From Yoonia tamlensis (GTDB lineage Bacteria; Pseudomonadota; Alphaproteobacteria; Rhodobacterales; Rhodobacteraceae), in the NCBI RefSeq assembly GCF_900115105.1, contig NZ_FOYP01000001.1, positions 1 to 64,000 on the forward strand: 64,000 bases of DNA, in the 5' to 3' direction. How positions within the stretch are numbered: position 1 is the first letter of the stretch; the number at the start of each line of letters is the position of its first letter. Both the position numbers and the translations under genes were made by a program. The notes under the pieces were generated by a model that ran no database searches, had not been told where the DNA came from, and saw only the letters and a program-made list of their open reading frames with translations. This document shows positions 1-9,873 of the stretch, piece by piece.

Positions 1-1176
<1,176 letters not shown>

Positions 1177-1183
1177 GCCGTAG

Positions 1184-1203
1184 GATGGGTGCTCGCACCC
1201 ATC
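1184..1203. repeat. GATGGGTGC palindrome, copy 1
   Basis: Perfect inverted repeat, GATGGGTGC-TC-GCACCCATC, directly after the tuf stop codon. The same arms recur twice after rplR (18767-18790 and 18802-18825), so this is a dispersed palindromic repeat and not a chance hairpin. There is no T-run, so it is not itself a terminator. Confidence 0.8.
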
Positions 1204-1216
1204 GCACGACAAATAA

Positions 1217-1243
1217 AGGCCGCTCCATTCGGGGCGGCCTTTT
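1217..1243 (+). terminator. Rho-independent terminator of tuf
   Basis: GC-rich stem of 10 pairs (AGGCCGCTCC with GGGGCGGCCT, one G-T wobble), loop ATTC, followed by a short T-run. It separates tuf from the inserted Stealth gene. Confidence 0.8.
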
Positions 1244-1360
1244 GCACAGTAATCACTCCATGCGCCCAATTTGATTGCGAAATCTTATGTGTCATTTATC
1301 TTGCTTTAGCAGAGAGAGTTTTAGCTGCTGTGTCAGCCTCAACTTTGAACGGTACTTGTC

Positions 1361-2317
1361 GTGAATATTGATGTCGTTATTCCATGGGTGGACGGGGCTG
1401 ATGAACGGCATAGACGGGCGCGTCTAAAGCATATTGATGTGGGGGCTAACGGTGGTGGTAATGACTTTTATGTTCAGGAACGATCCGCCGAGATACGCTG
1501 GAAACAACATGGAGAAATTCAGTTTTGTTTGCGCACAATTGAGGCATTTGCACCTTGGGTGAACAAGATATTTCTCGTGACCGACAACCAAAGACCGGAA
1601 CTCACCGGGTTTTCACGTCAATTCCTGAGTAAAATTAACATCATCGACCACACCGAAATTTTTAGCGAGAATTTGGAGGTTCTTCCAACCTTCAACTCGG
1701 CGACTATCGGCTCCGCCTTTTGGAAAATTCAGGGCCTTTCGGACTATTTTCTTATTTTCAATGACGATCTCTTTTTTACGCAGCCTGTCTTGCCAACAGA
1801 TTTTTATGACGACGGCAAACCAATGGTACGTGGAAGGTATTTGCGACTGATTACGAACGTAGATTCTGACGTCGCGTGGAATCATCATCAAATTAACAGC
1901 GTAAGGATGGCTGGGGTTACTGGCAGGAAGTACTTTGCATTGGCTCATGTCTGCCAGCCTATGAGACGGGATTTGCTTTCGGACTTTTTTTCAAAAAATC
2001 CAGAATTGTATCTCGACAATATCGCGCACCGTTTCCGCCATAAGTCTCAGTTCAACTTGTCATCATTGGGCTCTCAGCTTGCGATTGCGCTTGGCGAAGC
2101 CAAATTGGTGCATGCTGGCCCGGAGCAAGACTGGCACACGCTTTCGGCGGTGCATGCGCAAACGAAGCGACCGCTCTTTGTTAAGCGAAGCCTAAAGAAA
2201 TTCCATTCACCGGAAGTCAAAATGGGCTGTGTGAACGATATTGCTTCCTGCAGCCAGAAGGTACCGGATGCGTGGCGCATACTTGAAGACATACTGGACG
2301 ATTCGCATTCAAGTTGA
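1361..2317 (+). CDS. Stealth-family sugar-phosphate transferase
   Basis: Stealth proteins transfer hexose-1-phosphate from a UDP-sugar to build phosphodiester-linked capsule or exopolysaccharide. The 318-residue product begins with the conserved region 1 signature (IDVVIPWVDG, residues 3-12). It then carries the long conserved region 2 with WKQHGEIQFCLRTIEAFAPW, an LPTFNS block and the acidic FNDDLFF segment near residue 135. A later PMRRDLL...HRFRHKSQ stretch fits region 3. The start is a GTG with no strong ribosome binding site. The gene is visibly more A+T-rich than the ribosomal genes around it and stands alone, without other capsule genes, which suggests transfer. The family call is firm; the polymer made is unknown. 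Confidence 0.88.
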   Translation: MNIDVVIPWVDGADERHRRARLKHIDVGANGGGNDFYVQERSAEIRWKQHGEIQFCLRTIEAFAPWVNKIFLVTDNQRPELTGFSRQFLSKINIIDHTEIFSENLEVLPTFNSATIGSAFWKIQGLSDYFLIFNDDLFFTQPVLPTDFYDDGKPMVRGRYLRLITNVDSDVAWNHHQINSVRMAGVTGRKYFALAHVCQPMRRDLLSDFFSKNPELYLDNIAHRFRHKSQFNLSSLGSQLAIALGEAKLVHAGPEQDWHTLSAVHAQTKRPLFVKRSLKKFHSPEVKMGCVNDIASCSQKVPDAWRILEDILDDSHSS

Positions 2318-2384
2318 AGCGCGTGTTCTGAAGCGGGTGAGAAACGCTTAGTTTGCGATAATATGTGAAGTTTCTGACTACCTC

Positions 2385-2413
2385 TTTACACATCCTCCGC
2401 GACCCCCTATAGA
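2385..2413 (+). promoter_or_regulatory. Promoter of the rpsJ block
   Basis: TTTACA at 2385-2390, a 17-base C-rich spacer, TATAGA at 2408-2413, then a GC-rich discriminator. The arrangement matches the promoters proposed before rplB, rpmC and rpsM. It predicts a start of transcription near 2420, about 120 bases before rpsJ. Confidence 0.65.
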
Positions 2414-2427
2414 ACCCAAGTCCAATC

Positions 2428-2456
2428 AAGGGTGCGCTTTGCCGCGCCCTTTTTAA
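2428..2456 (+). promoter_or_regulatory. Terminator-like leader hairpin before rpsJ
   Basis: AAGGGTGCGC pairs with GCGCCCTT across a short loop, with a two-base bulge, followed by TTTTT. It lies only about 10 bases after the predicted transcription start, so it may be an attenuator or a stable 5' end. It could instead be a leftover terminator of the upstream Stealth gene. Confidence 0.45.
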
Positions 2457-2539
2457 CTTGGATATAAGACGCGAAGAAGGGTTGCGGTGGTCGCCGCTCT
2501 TCCTCTCCGATCTAGGCCCTAAATCTAGGGGTGATGAAA

Positions 2540-2851
2540 ATGGCAGCAAGCCAGAACATCCGTATTCGCCTAAAGGCGTTTGATTTCCGGGTGCTTGATG
2601 CAAGCACAGCAGAAATCGTTAGCACAGCAAAGCGCACTGGCGCCTCTGTGCGTGGTCCGATCCCACTTCCAAACAAGATCGAAAAATTCACCGTTCTGCG
2701 TGGTCCACACGTTGACAAGAAATCCCGCGATCAGTTCGAGATCCGTACGCACAAGCGTCTTCTCGACATCGTTGACCCAACACCACAGACAGTGGACGCG
2801 CTGATGAAGCTCGACCTGGCTGCGGGCGTTGACGTCCAGATTTCCGTGTAA
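2540..2851 (+). CDS. rpsJ: Ribosomal protein S10
   Basis: Small-subunit protein S10 (head of the 30S), also the NusE antitermination factor. The 103-residue product shows the family core [13 protein letters not shown] and [29 protein letters not shown]. The same frame has a GTG at 2531 and an ATG at 2534; I chose the ATG at 2540 because it gives the usual [14 protein letters not shown] start and the AGGGG at 2527-2531 is well spaced from it. A small CCCTA/TAGGG hairpin (2517-2530) could hide that ribosome binding site, which would allow translational control. First gene of the S10-L3-L4-L23 block. Confidence 0.97.
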   Translation: MAASQNIRIRLKAFDFRVLDASTAEIVSTAKRTGASVRGPIPLPNKIEKFTVLRGPHVDKKSRDQFEIRTHKRLLDIVDPTPQTVDALMKLDLAAGVDVQISV

Positions 2852-2863
2852 GGAGTAGACAAT

Positions 2864-3601
2864 ATGCTCCGTTCCGGAATTATCGCAAAAAAAGTCGGCA
2901 TGACCCGTCTTTTCATGGAAGACGGCAAGCAGATCCCTGTTACCGTTCTTTCGCTCGAAAACCTGCAAGTTGTTGCGCAGCGCACTGTTGACAGCAACGG
3001 TTACACAGCTGTTCAGCTGGGTGCGGGTGCCGCGAAAGCAAAACGCACATCCCAAGCGATGCGCGGCCACTTTGCAGCGGCAAAAGTAGAACCAAAGCGC
3101 AAAGTCGCTGAGTTCCGCGTGTCCGAAGACAACCTGATCGCTGTTGGTGAAGAAATCACTGCAGACCACTACCTTGAAGGCCAGTACGTTGACGTATGCG
3201 GGACTTCGATCGGTAAGGGTTTTGCCGGTGCGATGAAGCGCCACAACTTTGGCGGTTTGCGCGCGACACACGGTGTTTCCGTGTCTCACCGTTCGCACGG
3301 TTCAACCGGTCAGTGTCAAGATCCGGGCAAGGTTTTCAAAGGCAAGAAAATGGCCGGTCACATGGGTTCTGCCCGCGTGACGACACAAAACCTGCAGGTC
3401 ATCAAGACAGACGCCGACCGTGGTATCATTATGGTCAAAGGCGCTGTTCCCGGCTCCAAAGGTGGTTGGGTGACTGTTAAGGATGCGGTTAAGAAAGCTG
3501 CGCCCGAAGGTCTTGCTTACCCTGCGGCCCTGCGGTCTGCTGCGAAAGCTGCTGATCAAACCGATGCTCCAGTTGAGGGAGGCGAAAACAATGAAGGCTG
3601 A
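2864..3601 (+). CDS. rplC: Ribosomal protein L3
   Basis: Large-subunit protein that binds 23S rRNA near the peptidyl-transferase centre and starts 50S assembly. The 245-residue product begins [16 protein letters not shown] and has the conserved loop [21 protein letters not shown] and the [17 protein letters not shown] segment. The C-terminal 30 residues, rich in Ala and Glu, are an extension common in this order. Its last 11 bases overlap the start of rplD, which implies translational coupling. Confidence 0.97.
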   Translation: MLRSGIIAKKVGMTRLFMEDGKQIPVTVLSLENLQVVAQRTVDSNGYTAVQLGAGAAKAKRTSQAMRGHFAAAKVEPKRKVAEFRVSEDNLIAVGEEITADHYLEGQYVDVCGTSIGKGFAGAMKRHNFGGLRATHGVSVSHRSHGSTGQCQDPGKVFKGKKMAGHMGSARVTTQNLQVIKTDADRGIIMVKGAVPGSKGGWVTVKDAVKKAAPEGLAYPAALRSAAKAADQTDAPVEGGENNEG

Positions 3602-4211
3602 TGCAATCAAATTGGACGGCAAAGCTGCTGGTTCCGTCGAACTGAACGACGAAATCTTTGGTCTCGAGCCGCGCAAGGACATCTTGCACCGCGTTGTGCG
3701 CTGGCAGCGCAACAAGGCGATGGCAGGTACGCACGACACGCTTGGTCGTTCGGAAGTGTCCTATTCGACCAAAAAGATCTATCGCCAAAAAGGCACCGGT
3801 GGCGCACGTCACGGTTCCCGTGGCGCGCCGATCTTCCGGTCGGGTGGTATCTACAAGGGTCCAACCCCGCGTAGCCACGCACACGAGCTGACAAAGAAGT
3901 TCCGCAAGCTGGGTCTGAAGCACGCGCTGTCCGCGAAAGTGGCCGCAGGCGAGCTGGTCATCATCGAAGACATCAACATCAAGGACGCGAAAACCTCTGC
4001 ATTGGCCAAACAGGTTGGTGCGCTGGGTTGGAAACGTGCGTTGATCATTGATGGTGCCGAAGTCAGCGCCGACTTCGCACGCGCAGCGGCAAACATTTCA
4101 ACCCTGAACGTTCTCCCTTCACAGGGTGCCAACGTTTACGACATCCTGAAGTCAGACACGCTTGTCCTGACCAAAGCAGGTGTCGCAGCACTGGAGGCAC
4201 GTTTGTCATGA
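3591..4211 (+). CDS. rplD: Ribosomal protein L4
   Basis: Large-subunit protein lining the exit tunnel; in enterobacteria it also represses its own operon. The start at 3591 gives a 206-residue product ([10 protein letters not shown]...) with the family motif [11 protein letters not shown], the basic loop [22 protein letters not shown], and the C-terminal Rossmann-like half. The frame stays open upstream, but the ATG at 3591 is preceded by GAGGGAGGCG and matches the usual N-terminus. It overlaps rplC by 11 bases and rplW by four (ATGA). Confidence 0.97.
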   Translation: MKADAIKLDGKAAGSVELNDEIFGLEPRKDILHRVVRWQRNKAMAGTHDTLGRSEVSYSTKKIYRQKGTGGARHGSRGAPIFRSGGIYKGPTPRSHAHELTKKFRKLGLKHALSAKVAAGELVIIEDINIKDAKTSALAKQVGALGWKRALIIDGAEVSADFARAAANISTLNVLPSQGANVYDILKSDTLVLTKAGVAALEARLS

Positions 4212-4504
4212 ACGCCAAAGCAGAACACTACGATGTGATCCGCAAGCCGATCATCACTGAAAAAGCGACAATGGCGTCAGAAGCCAATGCCGTGGTTTTC
4301 GAAGTGGCGATCGACAGCAACAAACCCCAGATCAAACAGGCCGTTGAAGCCCTGTTCGGTGTAAAGGTCAAAGCGGTCAACACGACGATCACCAAGGGTA
4401 AAGTGAAACGCTTCCGCGGTTCACTCGGCACCCGTAAGGACGTCAAAAAAGCATATGTTACCCTCGAAGAAGGTAACACAATTGACGTATCAACCGGCCT
4501 GTAA
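4208..4504 (+). CDS. rplW: Ribosomal protein L23
   Basis: Large-subunit protein at the tunnel exit that docks trigger factor and SRP. The 98 residues carry [15 protein letters not shown] at the start and end [12 protein letters not shown]. The start codon overlaps the rplD stop (ATGA). The C-terminal 11 codons have a diverged duplicate 760 bases downstream (5260-5295), which makes this gene's 3' end the apparent integration point for the YdeI-like gene. Confidence 0.97.
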   Translation: MNAKAEHYDVIRKPIITEKATMASEANAVVFEVAIDSNKPQIKQAVEALFGVKVKAVNTTITKGKVKRFRGSLGTRKDVKKAYVTLEEGNTIDVSTGL

Positions 4505-4526
4505 GCTGTTTGAAGTGAATTGAGAG

Positions 4527-4555
4527 AGGCCCTCGCGATAGCGGGGGCCTTTTTT
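4527..4555 (+). terminator. Rho-independent terminator after rplW
   Basis: Ten-pair stem AGGCCCTCGC/GCGGGGGCCT with loop GATA, followed by a T-run. It ends the rpsJ-rplW transcript inside what is normally a continuous S10 operon. Confidence 0.9.
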
Positions 4556-4596
4556 GTTGTCTTGTCACTTTGGCGCGGGCTTTCTAGGCTGGTGAG

Positions 4597-5217
4597 ATGA
4601 TCACCGATGCAAATGATTTCTTTGTCAAAGGCTGCGGGCGCTGCGCCCGCTTTGACACGCCCGATTGCGCGGCCATGATCTGGGCAGAGGGGTTGGCGCA
4701 GCTGCGCGCGATCTGCCTTGATGCAGGGCTGTCAGAGGTCGTGAAATGGGGCCACCCTTGCTATATGCATGCGGGCCGCAACATCGCGCTGATCGGTGCG
4801 TTTCGGGGTGATTTCCGGTTTACCCTTATGAATGCGGGCCTGCTTAAAGATCCCGAAAGGGTGCTGGAAAAGAACGGCCCCAACACCGCCACGGCCAGCG
4901 TGATCTACCTGCGGTCGCTGGCTGATGTGACGCGCCTGCGCCCCGTGATCGCCGCCTATATCAGCGAACTGAAATCCTATGCCGAAGCCGGGGTCAAACC
5001 ACCCAAAGTGACCCGCGAATACGAAATGCCTGAAGAACTGATTGCCGCGCTAGACGATGACCCCGAACTGTCCGAGGCCTTCCACGCGCTCACCCCCGGT
5101 CGCCAGAAAAGCTATGTGATCAACCTCAACAGCGCCAAACAATCCGCCACAAGGATAAACAGGATTGCGAAGTTTCGGGATAAGATACTGGAAGGAAAAG
5201 GCGCGCTGGAGCGGTGA
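4597..5217 (+). CDS. YdeI/OmdA-like protein (DUF1801 type)
   Basis: 206-residue cytoplasmic protein. The N-terminal 120 residues have the DUF1801-like pattern (SEVVKWGHPCYMHAGRNIALIGAF, then FRFTLMNAGLL). The C-terminal part (EMPEELIAALDDDPELSEAFHALTPGRQKSYVINLNSAK) is the OmdA/YdeI segment of bacteriocin-protection-like proteins. The biochemical role is not established; related proteins are linked to resistance to polymyxin or bacteriocins. The gene sits alone between the rplW terminator and a duplicate of the rplW 3' end, so it appears to have arrived as a separate unit. No clear ribosome binding site precedes the ATG. Confidence 0.82.
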   Translation: MITDANDFFVKGCGRCARFDTPDCAAMIWAEGLAQLRAICLDAGLSEVVKWGHPCYMHAGRNIALIGAFRGDFRFTLMNAGLLKDPERVLEKNGPNTATASVIYLRSLADVTRLRPVIAAYISELKSYAEAGVKPPKVTREYEMPEELIAALDDDPELSEAFHALTPGRQKSYVINLNSAKQSATRINRIAKFRDKILEGKGALER

Positions 5218-5259
5218 GGGGCATCTGAAAAATGCAATGAGGCTGCTGATGCCCATGGA

Positions 5260-5295
5260 GAGGGGAATACAGTCGACATCTCGACTGGCCTGTAA
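5260..5295 (+). pseudogene. Duplicate 3' end of rplW (remnant)
   Basis: Read in frame this encodes EGNTVDISTGL plus TAA, against [11 protein letters not shown] plus TAA at the end of rplW. I count 27 of 36 bases identical, with most differences at third codon positions. That pattern is expected of a once-functional copy from a diverged relative, not of a recent local duplication. No clear homology continues upstream towards the YdeI gene. The bases after the stop also resemble those after rplW (a shared GAATTGA and a related hairpin). Confidence 0.85.
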
Positions 5296-5317
5296 ACCCG
5301 TCAGATAGAATTGAAGA

Positions 5318-5348
5318 AGACCTCCGCAGAAATGCGGGGGCCTTGTTG
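5318..5348 (+). terminator. Decayed terminator copy after the rplW remnant
   Basis: AGACCTCCGCA, loop GAAA, TGCGGGGGCCT. One A-C mismatch and one wobble interrupt the stem and the T-run is broken to TTGTTG. Its position relative to the remnant matches that of the rplW terminator relative to rplW. It may still stop transcripts from the YdeI-like gene. Confidence 0.65.
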
Positions 5349-5377
5349 CACGTAAGGATTGCATCAAGGGTGATGCC

Positions 5378-6997
5378 GTGCCACTTTGGAAGAAGGTTAC
5401 TTTCGCATTTTTTGGGGGCAAGGTATTGAGTGAACTTACAATTCGTTCTCTTATTGAGCGCGTAGCATCTGGAGATATCCGCATCCCGGCGTTTCAGCGC
5501 GATTTTGTGTGGGACGCTGATCAGATTGCCTTCTTGATAGACAGCATTTACAAGAACTTCCCAATAGGGACAATCGTATTTTGGCAAACTGACCAGCGCC
5601 TAAACACGGAAAAAAAGCTGGGTGCATTTGAACTGCCAGAGCCCAAAAGGGACTATCCTGTTAACTATGTGCTCGATGGACAGCAGCGCCTAACTAGTAT
5701 TTTTAGCGTATTTCAAACTGAATTGACACCTTCTGACACCGAATGGGTTGATATATACTTCGACCTCGAGGCAATAAATAATCCGCAAGACACCTCCTTT
5801 TTTGCGCTTGAAAGCAGTGAGGTTGATCACGCCCGCCATTTCCCTATTAAGTCATTTTTCGATACTGTTGCTTACAGAAGGGCTACGGCGAGTCTAACAG
5901 AAGACAAAGCCGAACTGATTGACGGTGTGCAAGCGAAGTTCAAAGAGTACCGCGTGCAAAATCAAACATTTGAAACGCAGGACCGCAACGAGGTCGCGAT
6001 CGTCTTTGAGCGCATTAACCGGGCAGGTACAGAGCTTGATTTATTCGAGCTATTGGCTGCGTGGAGTTGGTCGGACGACTTCGACTTAATAGATAAATTC
6101 AGAGAATTGCAGGATAAGATAGCTGATCACGGGTTCGAAGATCTGACTGAGGAGCGAGATCTCCAATTAAGGACATGTGCTGCTGTGATCACAGGCGAAA
6201 CGTCGCCCAATAAGATTCTTGACCTACAAGGTGAGGACATTCGATCCCGCTTTGTTGAAATTGAGGCTGGAATTCTTGGAGCCATAGATTTTTTGAAACG
6301 TGAGTTGGGTGTCGTCCACTTCAAGATGTTACCCTTTCCGGGGATTCTTGTGCCGCTTAGCACATTTTTCGCGACTAAACGAAAGGATGGAATTAATTAT
6401 TCTGATTTGCAGCGACAGATGCTGGTTAAATGGTTCTGGCGATCAGTATTTACGCGGAGGTTTTCCGCTGATGTTAGCGAACGGCAGGCAAGCGATATCC
6501 GTGAAATGAAGCGCCTCCTGGACAACGAAAACCACAAGTTTAGATTTCCAAGTTTTGAAGTTAAGTTTGACTTTAGAAAAACCCGTTTCTCCATAGGTAC
6601 CGCGAACTCAAAGGCACTGGTCTTGATGCTTGCAAACAACAATCCGCATTCATTCTTGAGTGGCGCGAAAGTTGATGCCGCTAAAGTGCTCAAGAAAGGT
6701 AGCCGGCATGAATTCCATCACATCTTCCCGCGTAAATATCTAGAAACGCTGGGTATTGAACCAAAGGACATTAATTCGTTGGCGAATATCTGTTTTCTTA
6801 CTAGAAGTGACAACAATGCTATTAAGGCCAAGTCCCCCGAAGTATACTTTGAAGATATGGCCGAAAGCACTCGGAATGAGTATTTGAAGCAAGCGCTTTG
6901 TGATTACGGTGACCGCAATGCTTCGTATGAGGACTTTGCGAACTATCGGTCTGAGCGGTTGCATAGCTTGGCGATACGCTTGGCCGACGCAGAGTAA
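5378..6997 (+). CDS. DUF262-HNH protein (GmrSD-like defence type)
   Basis: 539 residues with the two-part layout of GmrSD-related proteins. The N-terminal DUF262 (ParB-like nucleotide-binding) region has IPAFQRDFVW at residues 36-45 and LDGQQRLTS at 99-107. The C-terminal HNH-type nuclease region has HEFHHIFPRKYL near residue 444, followed by SLANICFLTRSDNNAIKAKSP. DUF262 proteins with such nuclease ends restrict modified or invading DNA, and many sit in defence islands. The GTG start is supported by AAGGG seven bases upstream; an internal TTG is possible. The gene is A+T-richer than its neighbours and stands alone inside the ribosomal cluster, consistent with transfer. The target is unknown. 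Confidence 0.85.
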   Translation: MPLWKKVTFAFFGGKVLSELTIRSLIERVASGDIRIPAFQRDFVWDADQIAFLIDSIYKNFPIGTIVFWQTDQRLNTEKKLGAFELPEPKRDYPVNYVLDGQQRLTSIFSVFQTELTPSDTEWVDIYFDLEAINNPQDTSFFALESSEVDHARHFPIKSFFDTVAYRRATASLTEDKAELIDGVQAKFKEYRVQNQTFETQDRNEVAIVFERINRAGTELDLFELLAAWSWSDDFDLIDKFRELQDKIADHGFEDLTEERDLQLRTCAAVITGETSPNKILDLQGEDIRSRFVEIEAGILGAIDFLKRELGVVHFKMLPFPGILVPLSTFFATKRKDGINYSDLQRQMLVKWFWRSVFTRRFSADVSERQASDIREMKRLLDNENHKFRFPSFEVKFDFRKTRFSIGTANSKALVLMLANNNPHSFLSGAKVDAAKVLKKGSRHEFHHIFPRKYLETLGIEPKDINSLANICFLTRSDNNAIKAKSPEVYFEDMAESTRNEYLKQALCDYGDRNASYEDFANYRSERLHSLAIRLADAE

Positions 6998-7054
6998 ACA
7001 TATTTAACTGAGACTAAGAGTAAGCCGGGGCTGAGGGAAAACCATCTGCCCCAC

Positions 7055-7083
7055 TTGCCCTTCCTCCCATCCCCCGCTATATG
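7055..7083 (+). promoter_or_regulatory. Promoter of the rplB block
   Basis: TTGCCC at 7055-7060, a 17-base C-rich spacer, TATATG at 7078-7083, then a GC-rich discriminator. It is needed because the rplW terminator and two inserted genes cut rplB off from the rpsJ promoter. Confidence 0.65.
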
Positions 7084-7096
7084 CCACCCATCGCTC

Positions 7097-7129
7097 AGCC
7101 TCGGATTCGTCCGGGGCTGCGCTTTTATT
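7097..7129 (+). promoter_or_regulatory. Terminator-like leader hairpin before rplB
   Basis: AGCCTCGG pairs with CCGGGGCT (one wobble) around loop ATTCGT, followed by GCGCTTTTATT. It starts about seven bases after the predicted transcription start, a layout like that of the rpsJ leader. It could be an attenuator, or the terminator of the DUF262 gene. Confidence 0.5.
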
Positions 7130-7203
7130 ACTCGGGCACCTACGGGGGCCTATAACATCGGGGTCTGGCAACAGGCCCTCCTAAGCAAACGGAAGAAGCT
7201 AAC

Positions 7204-8046
7204 ATGGCACTTAAGTCGTATAAGCCGACGACGCCAGGCCAACGTGGGTTGGTGCTGATCGACCGTTCGGAGCTTTGGAAAGGACGCCCAGTTAAGGCCC
7301 TCACAGAAGGTCTTACGAAATCGGGTGGCCGGAACAACACCGGACGAATCACAATGCGTCGCATTGGTGGGGGCGCAAAGCGTCTTTACCGTATCGTTGA
7401 TTTCAAACGTAACAAGCTGGACATGTCCGCTGTTGTTGCACGTATTGAATATGACCCGAACCGGACCGCGTTTATCGCGTTGATCCAGTACGAAGACGGT
7501 ACACAAAACTACATCCTTGCCCCACAGCGTCTGGCTATTGGTGACAAGGTGATCGCATCTGCCAAGGCCGATATTAAGCCAGGTAACGCGATGCCATTCT
7601 CTGGCATGCCGATCGGTACGATCGTCCACAACATCGAAATGAAAGCTGGCAAGGGCGGTCAAATCGCACGTGCTGCTGGTACATACGCACAGTTCGTCGG
7701 TCGTGACGGTGGCTATGCGCAGATCCGCCTGTCTTCTGGCGAATTGCGTCTGGTCCGTCAGGAATGCATGGCAACTGTTGGCGCTGTATCCAACGCTGAC
7801 CATTCGAACCAGAACTTCGGTAAAGCCGGCCGTATGCGCCACAAAGGCATCCGTCCTTCGGTTCGTGGTGTTGCGATGAACCCGATCGACCACCCGCACG
7901 GTGGTGGTGAAGGCCGGACATCCGGTGGTCGTACGCCAGTGACACCTTGGGGTAAAGACACCAAGGGCAAGCGTACCCGTAACAAAAACAAAGCGTCGCA
8001 GCGGCTTATCGTCCGTTCGCGTCACGCCAAGAAGAAGGGTCGGTAA
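7204..8046 (+). CDS. rplB: Ribosomal protein L2
   Basis: Large-subunit protein needed for subunit joining and peptidyl transfer. The 280-residue product has the N-terminal [12 protein letters not shown] motif and the C-terminal signature with the functionally critical histidine ([22 protein letters not shown]). The ATG is preceded by GGAAGAAG. It heads the L2-S19-L22-S3-L16 block; spacing to rpsS is two bases. Confidence 0.98.
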   Translation: MALKSYKPTTPGQRGLVLIDRSELWKGRPVKALTEGLTKSGGRNNTGRITMRRIGGGAKRLYRIVDFKRNKLDMSAVVARIEYDPNRTAFIALIQYEDGTQNYILAPQRLAIGDKVIASAKADIKPGNAMPFSGMPIGTIVHNIEMKAGKGGQIARAAGTYAQFVGRDGGYAQIRLSSGELRLVRQECMATVGAVSNADHSNQNFGKAGRMRHKGIRPSVRGVAMNPIDHPHGGGEGRTSGGRTPVTPWGKDTKGKRTRNKNKASQRLIVRSRHAKKKGR

Positions 8047-8048
8047 TT

Positions 8049-8327
8049 ATGGCTCGTTCCGTCTGGAAAGGCCCGTTTGTCGACGCCTATGTCTTGAAAA
8101 AGGCAGAAGCATCGCGCGAAAGCGGCCGCAACGAAGTGATCAAAATCTGGTCACGCCGTTCAACTATCCTGCCTCAGTTTGTTGGCCTCACTTTTGGTGT
8201 GTACAACGGCAAGAAGCACATCCCTGTTAACGTCTCTGAAGACATGATTGGTCAAAAGTTCGGTGAATATTCACCAACACGCACCTATTACGGTCACGCA
8301 GCTGACAAAAAAGCGAAGCGGAAATAA
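8049..8327 (+). CDS. rpsS: Ribosomal protein S19
   Basis: 30S head protein that forms a heterodimer with S13 and touches the A-site tRNA. The 92 residues start [12 protein letters not shown] and contain [30 protein letters not shown], the family signature. It is packed two bases after rplB and three before rplV. Confidence 0.97.
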   Translation: MARSVWKGPFVDAYVLKKAEASRESGRNEVIKIWSRRSTILPQFVGLTFGVYNGKKHIPVNVSEDMIGQKFGEYSPTRTYYGHAADKKAKRK

Positions 8328-8330
8328 GCC

Positions 8331-8711
8331 ATGAGCAAGGATAACAATCCCCGCCGCGTGGCCGACAACGAAGCACGTGCAAAACTGCGCATGCTCCGCA
8401 CTTCGCCACAAAAACTGAACCTTGTTGCTGCACTGATCCGTGGCAAGAAAGTCGAGCAGGCGCTGACTGACCTGACTTTCTCGAAAAAGCGGATTTCGGA
8501 TGACGTGAAGAAATGTCTTCAGTCTGCCATCGCGAATGCTGAAAACAACCACAACCTTGATGTTGATGAACTGGTTGTTGCAGAAGCATATTGCGGCAAG
8601 AACCTGATCATGAAGCGCGGTCGCCCGCGGGCCCGTGGTCGTTTTGGCAAGATCATCAAGCCATTCTCGGAAATCACAATTGTGGTTCGCCAAGTTGAGG
8701 AGCAATCATAA
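8331..8711 (+). CDS. rplV: Ribosomal protein L22
   Basis: Large-subunit protein whose beta-hairpin lines the exit tunnel. The 126 residues include [24 protein letters not shown] and the hairpin region [25 protein letters not shown]. The stop codon overlaps the rpsC start by one base (TAATG), typical of coupled translation. Confidence 0.97.
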   Translation: MSKDNNPRRVADNEARAKLRMLRTSPQKLNLVAALIRGKKVEQALTDLTFSKKRISDDVKKCLQSAIANAENNHNLDVDELVVAEAYCGKNLIMKRGRPRARGRFGKIIKPFSEITIVVRQVEEQS

Positions 8712-9412
8712 TGGGTAACAAAGTAAACCCTATCGGTATGCGTCTTCAGGTCAACCGCACCTGGGATAGCCGCTGGTATGCTGACACCAAAGACTATGGT
8801 GATCTGCTGCTGGAAGACCTGAAGATCAAAGCATTCGTCAAGAAAGAATGCGTGCAGTCCGGCATCAGCCGCGTGATCATTGAACGTCCGCACAAAAAGT
8901 GCCGCGTCACAATCCACGCAGCCCGCCCGGGTGTGATCATCGGCAAAAAAGGTGCAGACATTGAAGGTCTGCGTCAGAAGCTTGCCAAACTGACCGCGTC
9001 CGAACTGCACCTGAACATCGTCGAAGTCCGCAAGCCGGAACTGGACGCTGCGCTTGTGGGTGAATCCATCGGTCAACAGCTGGAACGTCGTGTATCTTTC
9101 CGCCGTGCAATGAAACGTTCTGTTCAGAACGCGATGCGCATGGGTGCTTTGGGTATCCGCGTGAACCTTGCTGGCCGTCTTGGCGGTGCTGAAATTGCCC
9201 GTACAGAATGGTACCGTGAAGGTCGCGTGCCGCTGCATACGCTGCGCGCCGACATTGACTATGCGCATTACGAGGCGATGACACCCTATGGGATCATCGG
9301 CATCAAGGTGTTCATCTATAAAGGTGACATCATGGAGCACGACCCGTCAGCGCACGATCGTAAACACGCCGAGCTGCAAGAGGGCGCTGTCCCTCGCGGC
9401 CCACGTCGCTAA
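8711..9412 (+). CDS. rpsC: Ribosomal protein S3
   Basis: 30S protein at the mRNA entry site with helicase activity. The 233-residue product has the KH domain motif [19 protein letters not shown] (about residues 77-95) and the C-terminal [30 protein letters not shown] segment. It overlaps rplV by one base; rplP follows after 12 bases. Confidence 0.97.
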   Translation: MGNKVNPIGMRLQVNRTWDSRWYADTKDYGDLLLEDLKIKAFVKKECVQSGISRVIIERPHKKCRVTIHAARPGVIIGKKGADIEGLRQKLAKLTASELHLNIVEVRKPELDAALVGESIGQQLERRVSFRRAMKRSVQNAMRMGALGIRVNLAGRLGGAEIARTEWYREGRVPLHTLRADIDYAHYEAMTPYGIIGIKVFIYKGDIMEHDPSAHDRKHAELQEGAVPRGPRR

Positions 9413-9424
9413 GGAGCTAGATAG

Positions 9425-9838
9425 ATGCTACAACCAAAGCGTACAAAACACCGGAAACTGCACAAAGGCCGTATCCGTGGTGAAGCAAAAGGCGGGTCAG
9501 ACCTGAACTTTGGTACATATGGCCTGAAAGCCATCGAACCAGAGCGGATCACTGCCCGTCAGATCGAAGCCGCACGTCGTGCCATGACGCGTCACATGAA
9601 GCGTCAAGGCCGTGTCTGGATCCGTATCTTCCCGGATCTGCCCGTAACATCGAAACCAATCGAAGTTCGGATGGGTAAAGGTAAGGGTTCTATCGATTTT
9701 TGGGCATGCAAGGTTAAACCTGGCCGCGTGATGTTCGAAATTGATGGCGTCGACGAAGTTATCGCCCGCGAGGCCCTGCGCCTTGCAGCGATGAAGCTTC
9801 CTATCAAAACACGCACAGTCGTGCGCGAAGACTGGTAA
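9425..9838 (+). CDS. rplP: Ribosomal protein L16
   Basis: Large-subunit protein near the A site that helps position tRNA. The 137 residues begin [16 protein letters not shown] and include [26 protein letters not shown], the family signature. Preceded by AAGGAGCTAG. In most bacteria rpmC follows at once; here a terminator and about 5.4 kb of unrelated genes come between. Confidence 0.97.
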   Translation: MLQPKRTKHRKLHKGRIRGEAKGGSDLNFGTYGLKAIEPERITARQIEAARRAMTRHMKRQGRVWIRIFPDLPVTSKPIEVRMGKGKGSIDFWACKVKPGRVMFEIDGVDEVIAREALRLAAMKLPIKTRTVVREDW

Positions 9839-9873
9839 TTTTCGCTTAGCGAAATTCACTGTCTAGAAATATG

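Noticed and set aside
2570-3298. Long reading frame on the minus strand opposite rpsJ/rplC
   Set aside because: It is the mirror of two certain ribosomal genes; its Cys/His/Val-rich translation is typical of an antisense shadow.
4505-7203. Classical integrative element between rplW and rplB
   Set aside because: No integrase, transposase or long direct repeats; only the short rplW remnant supports recombination, so I record a scar and not an element.
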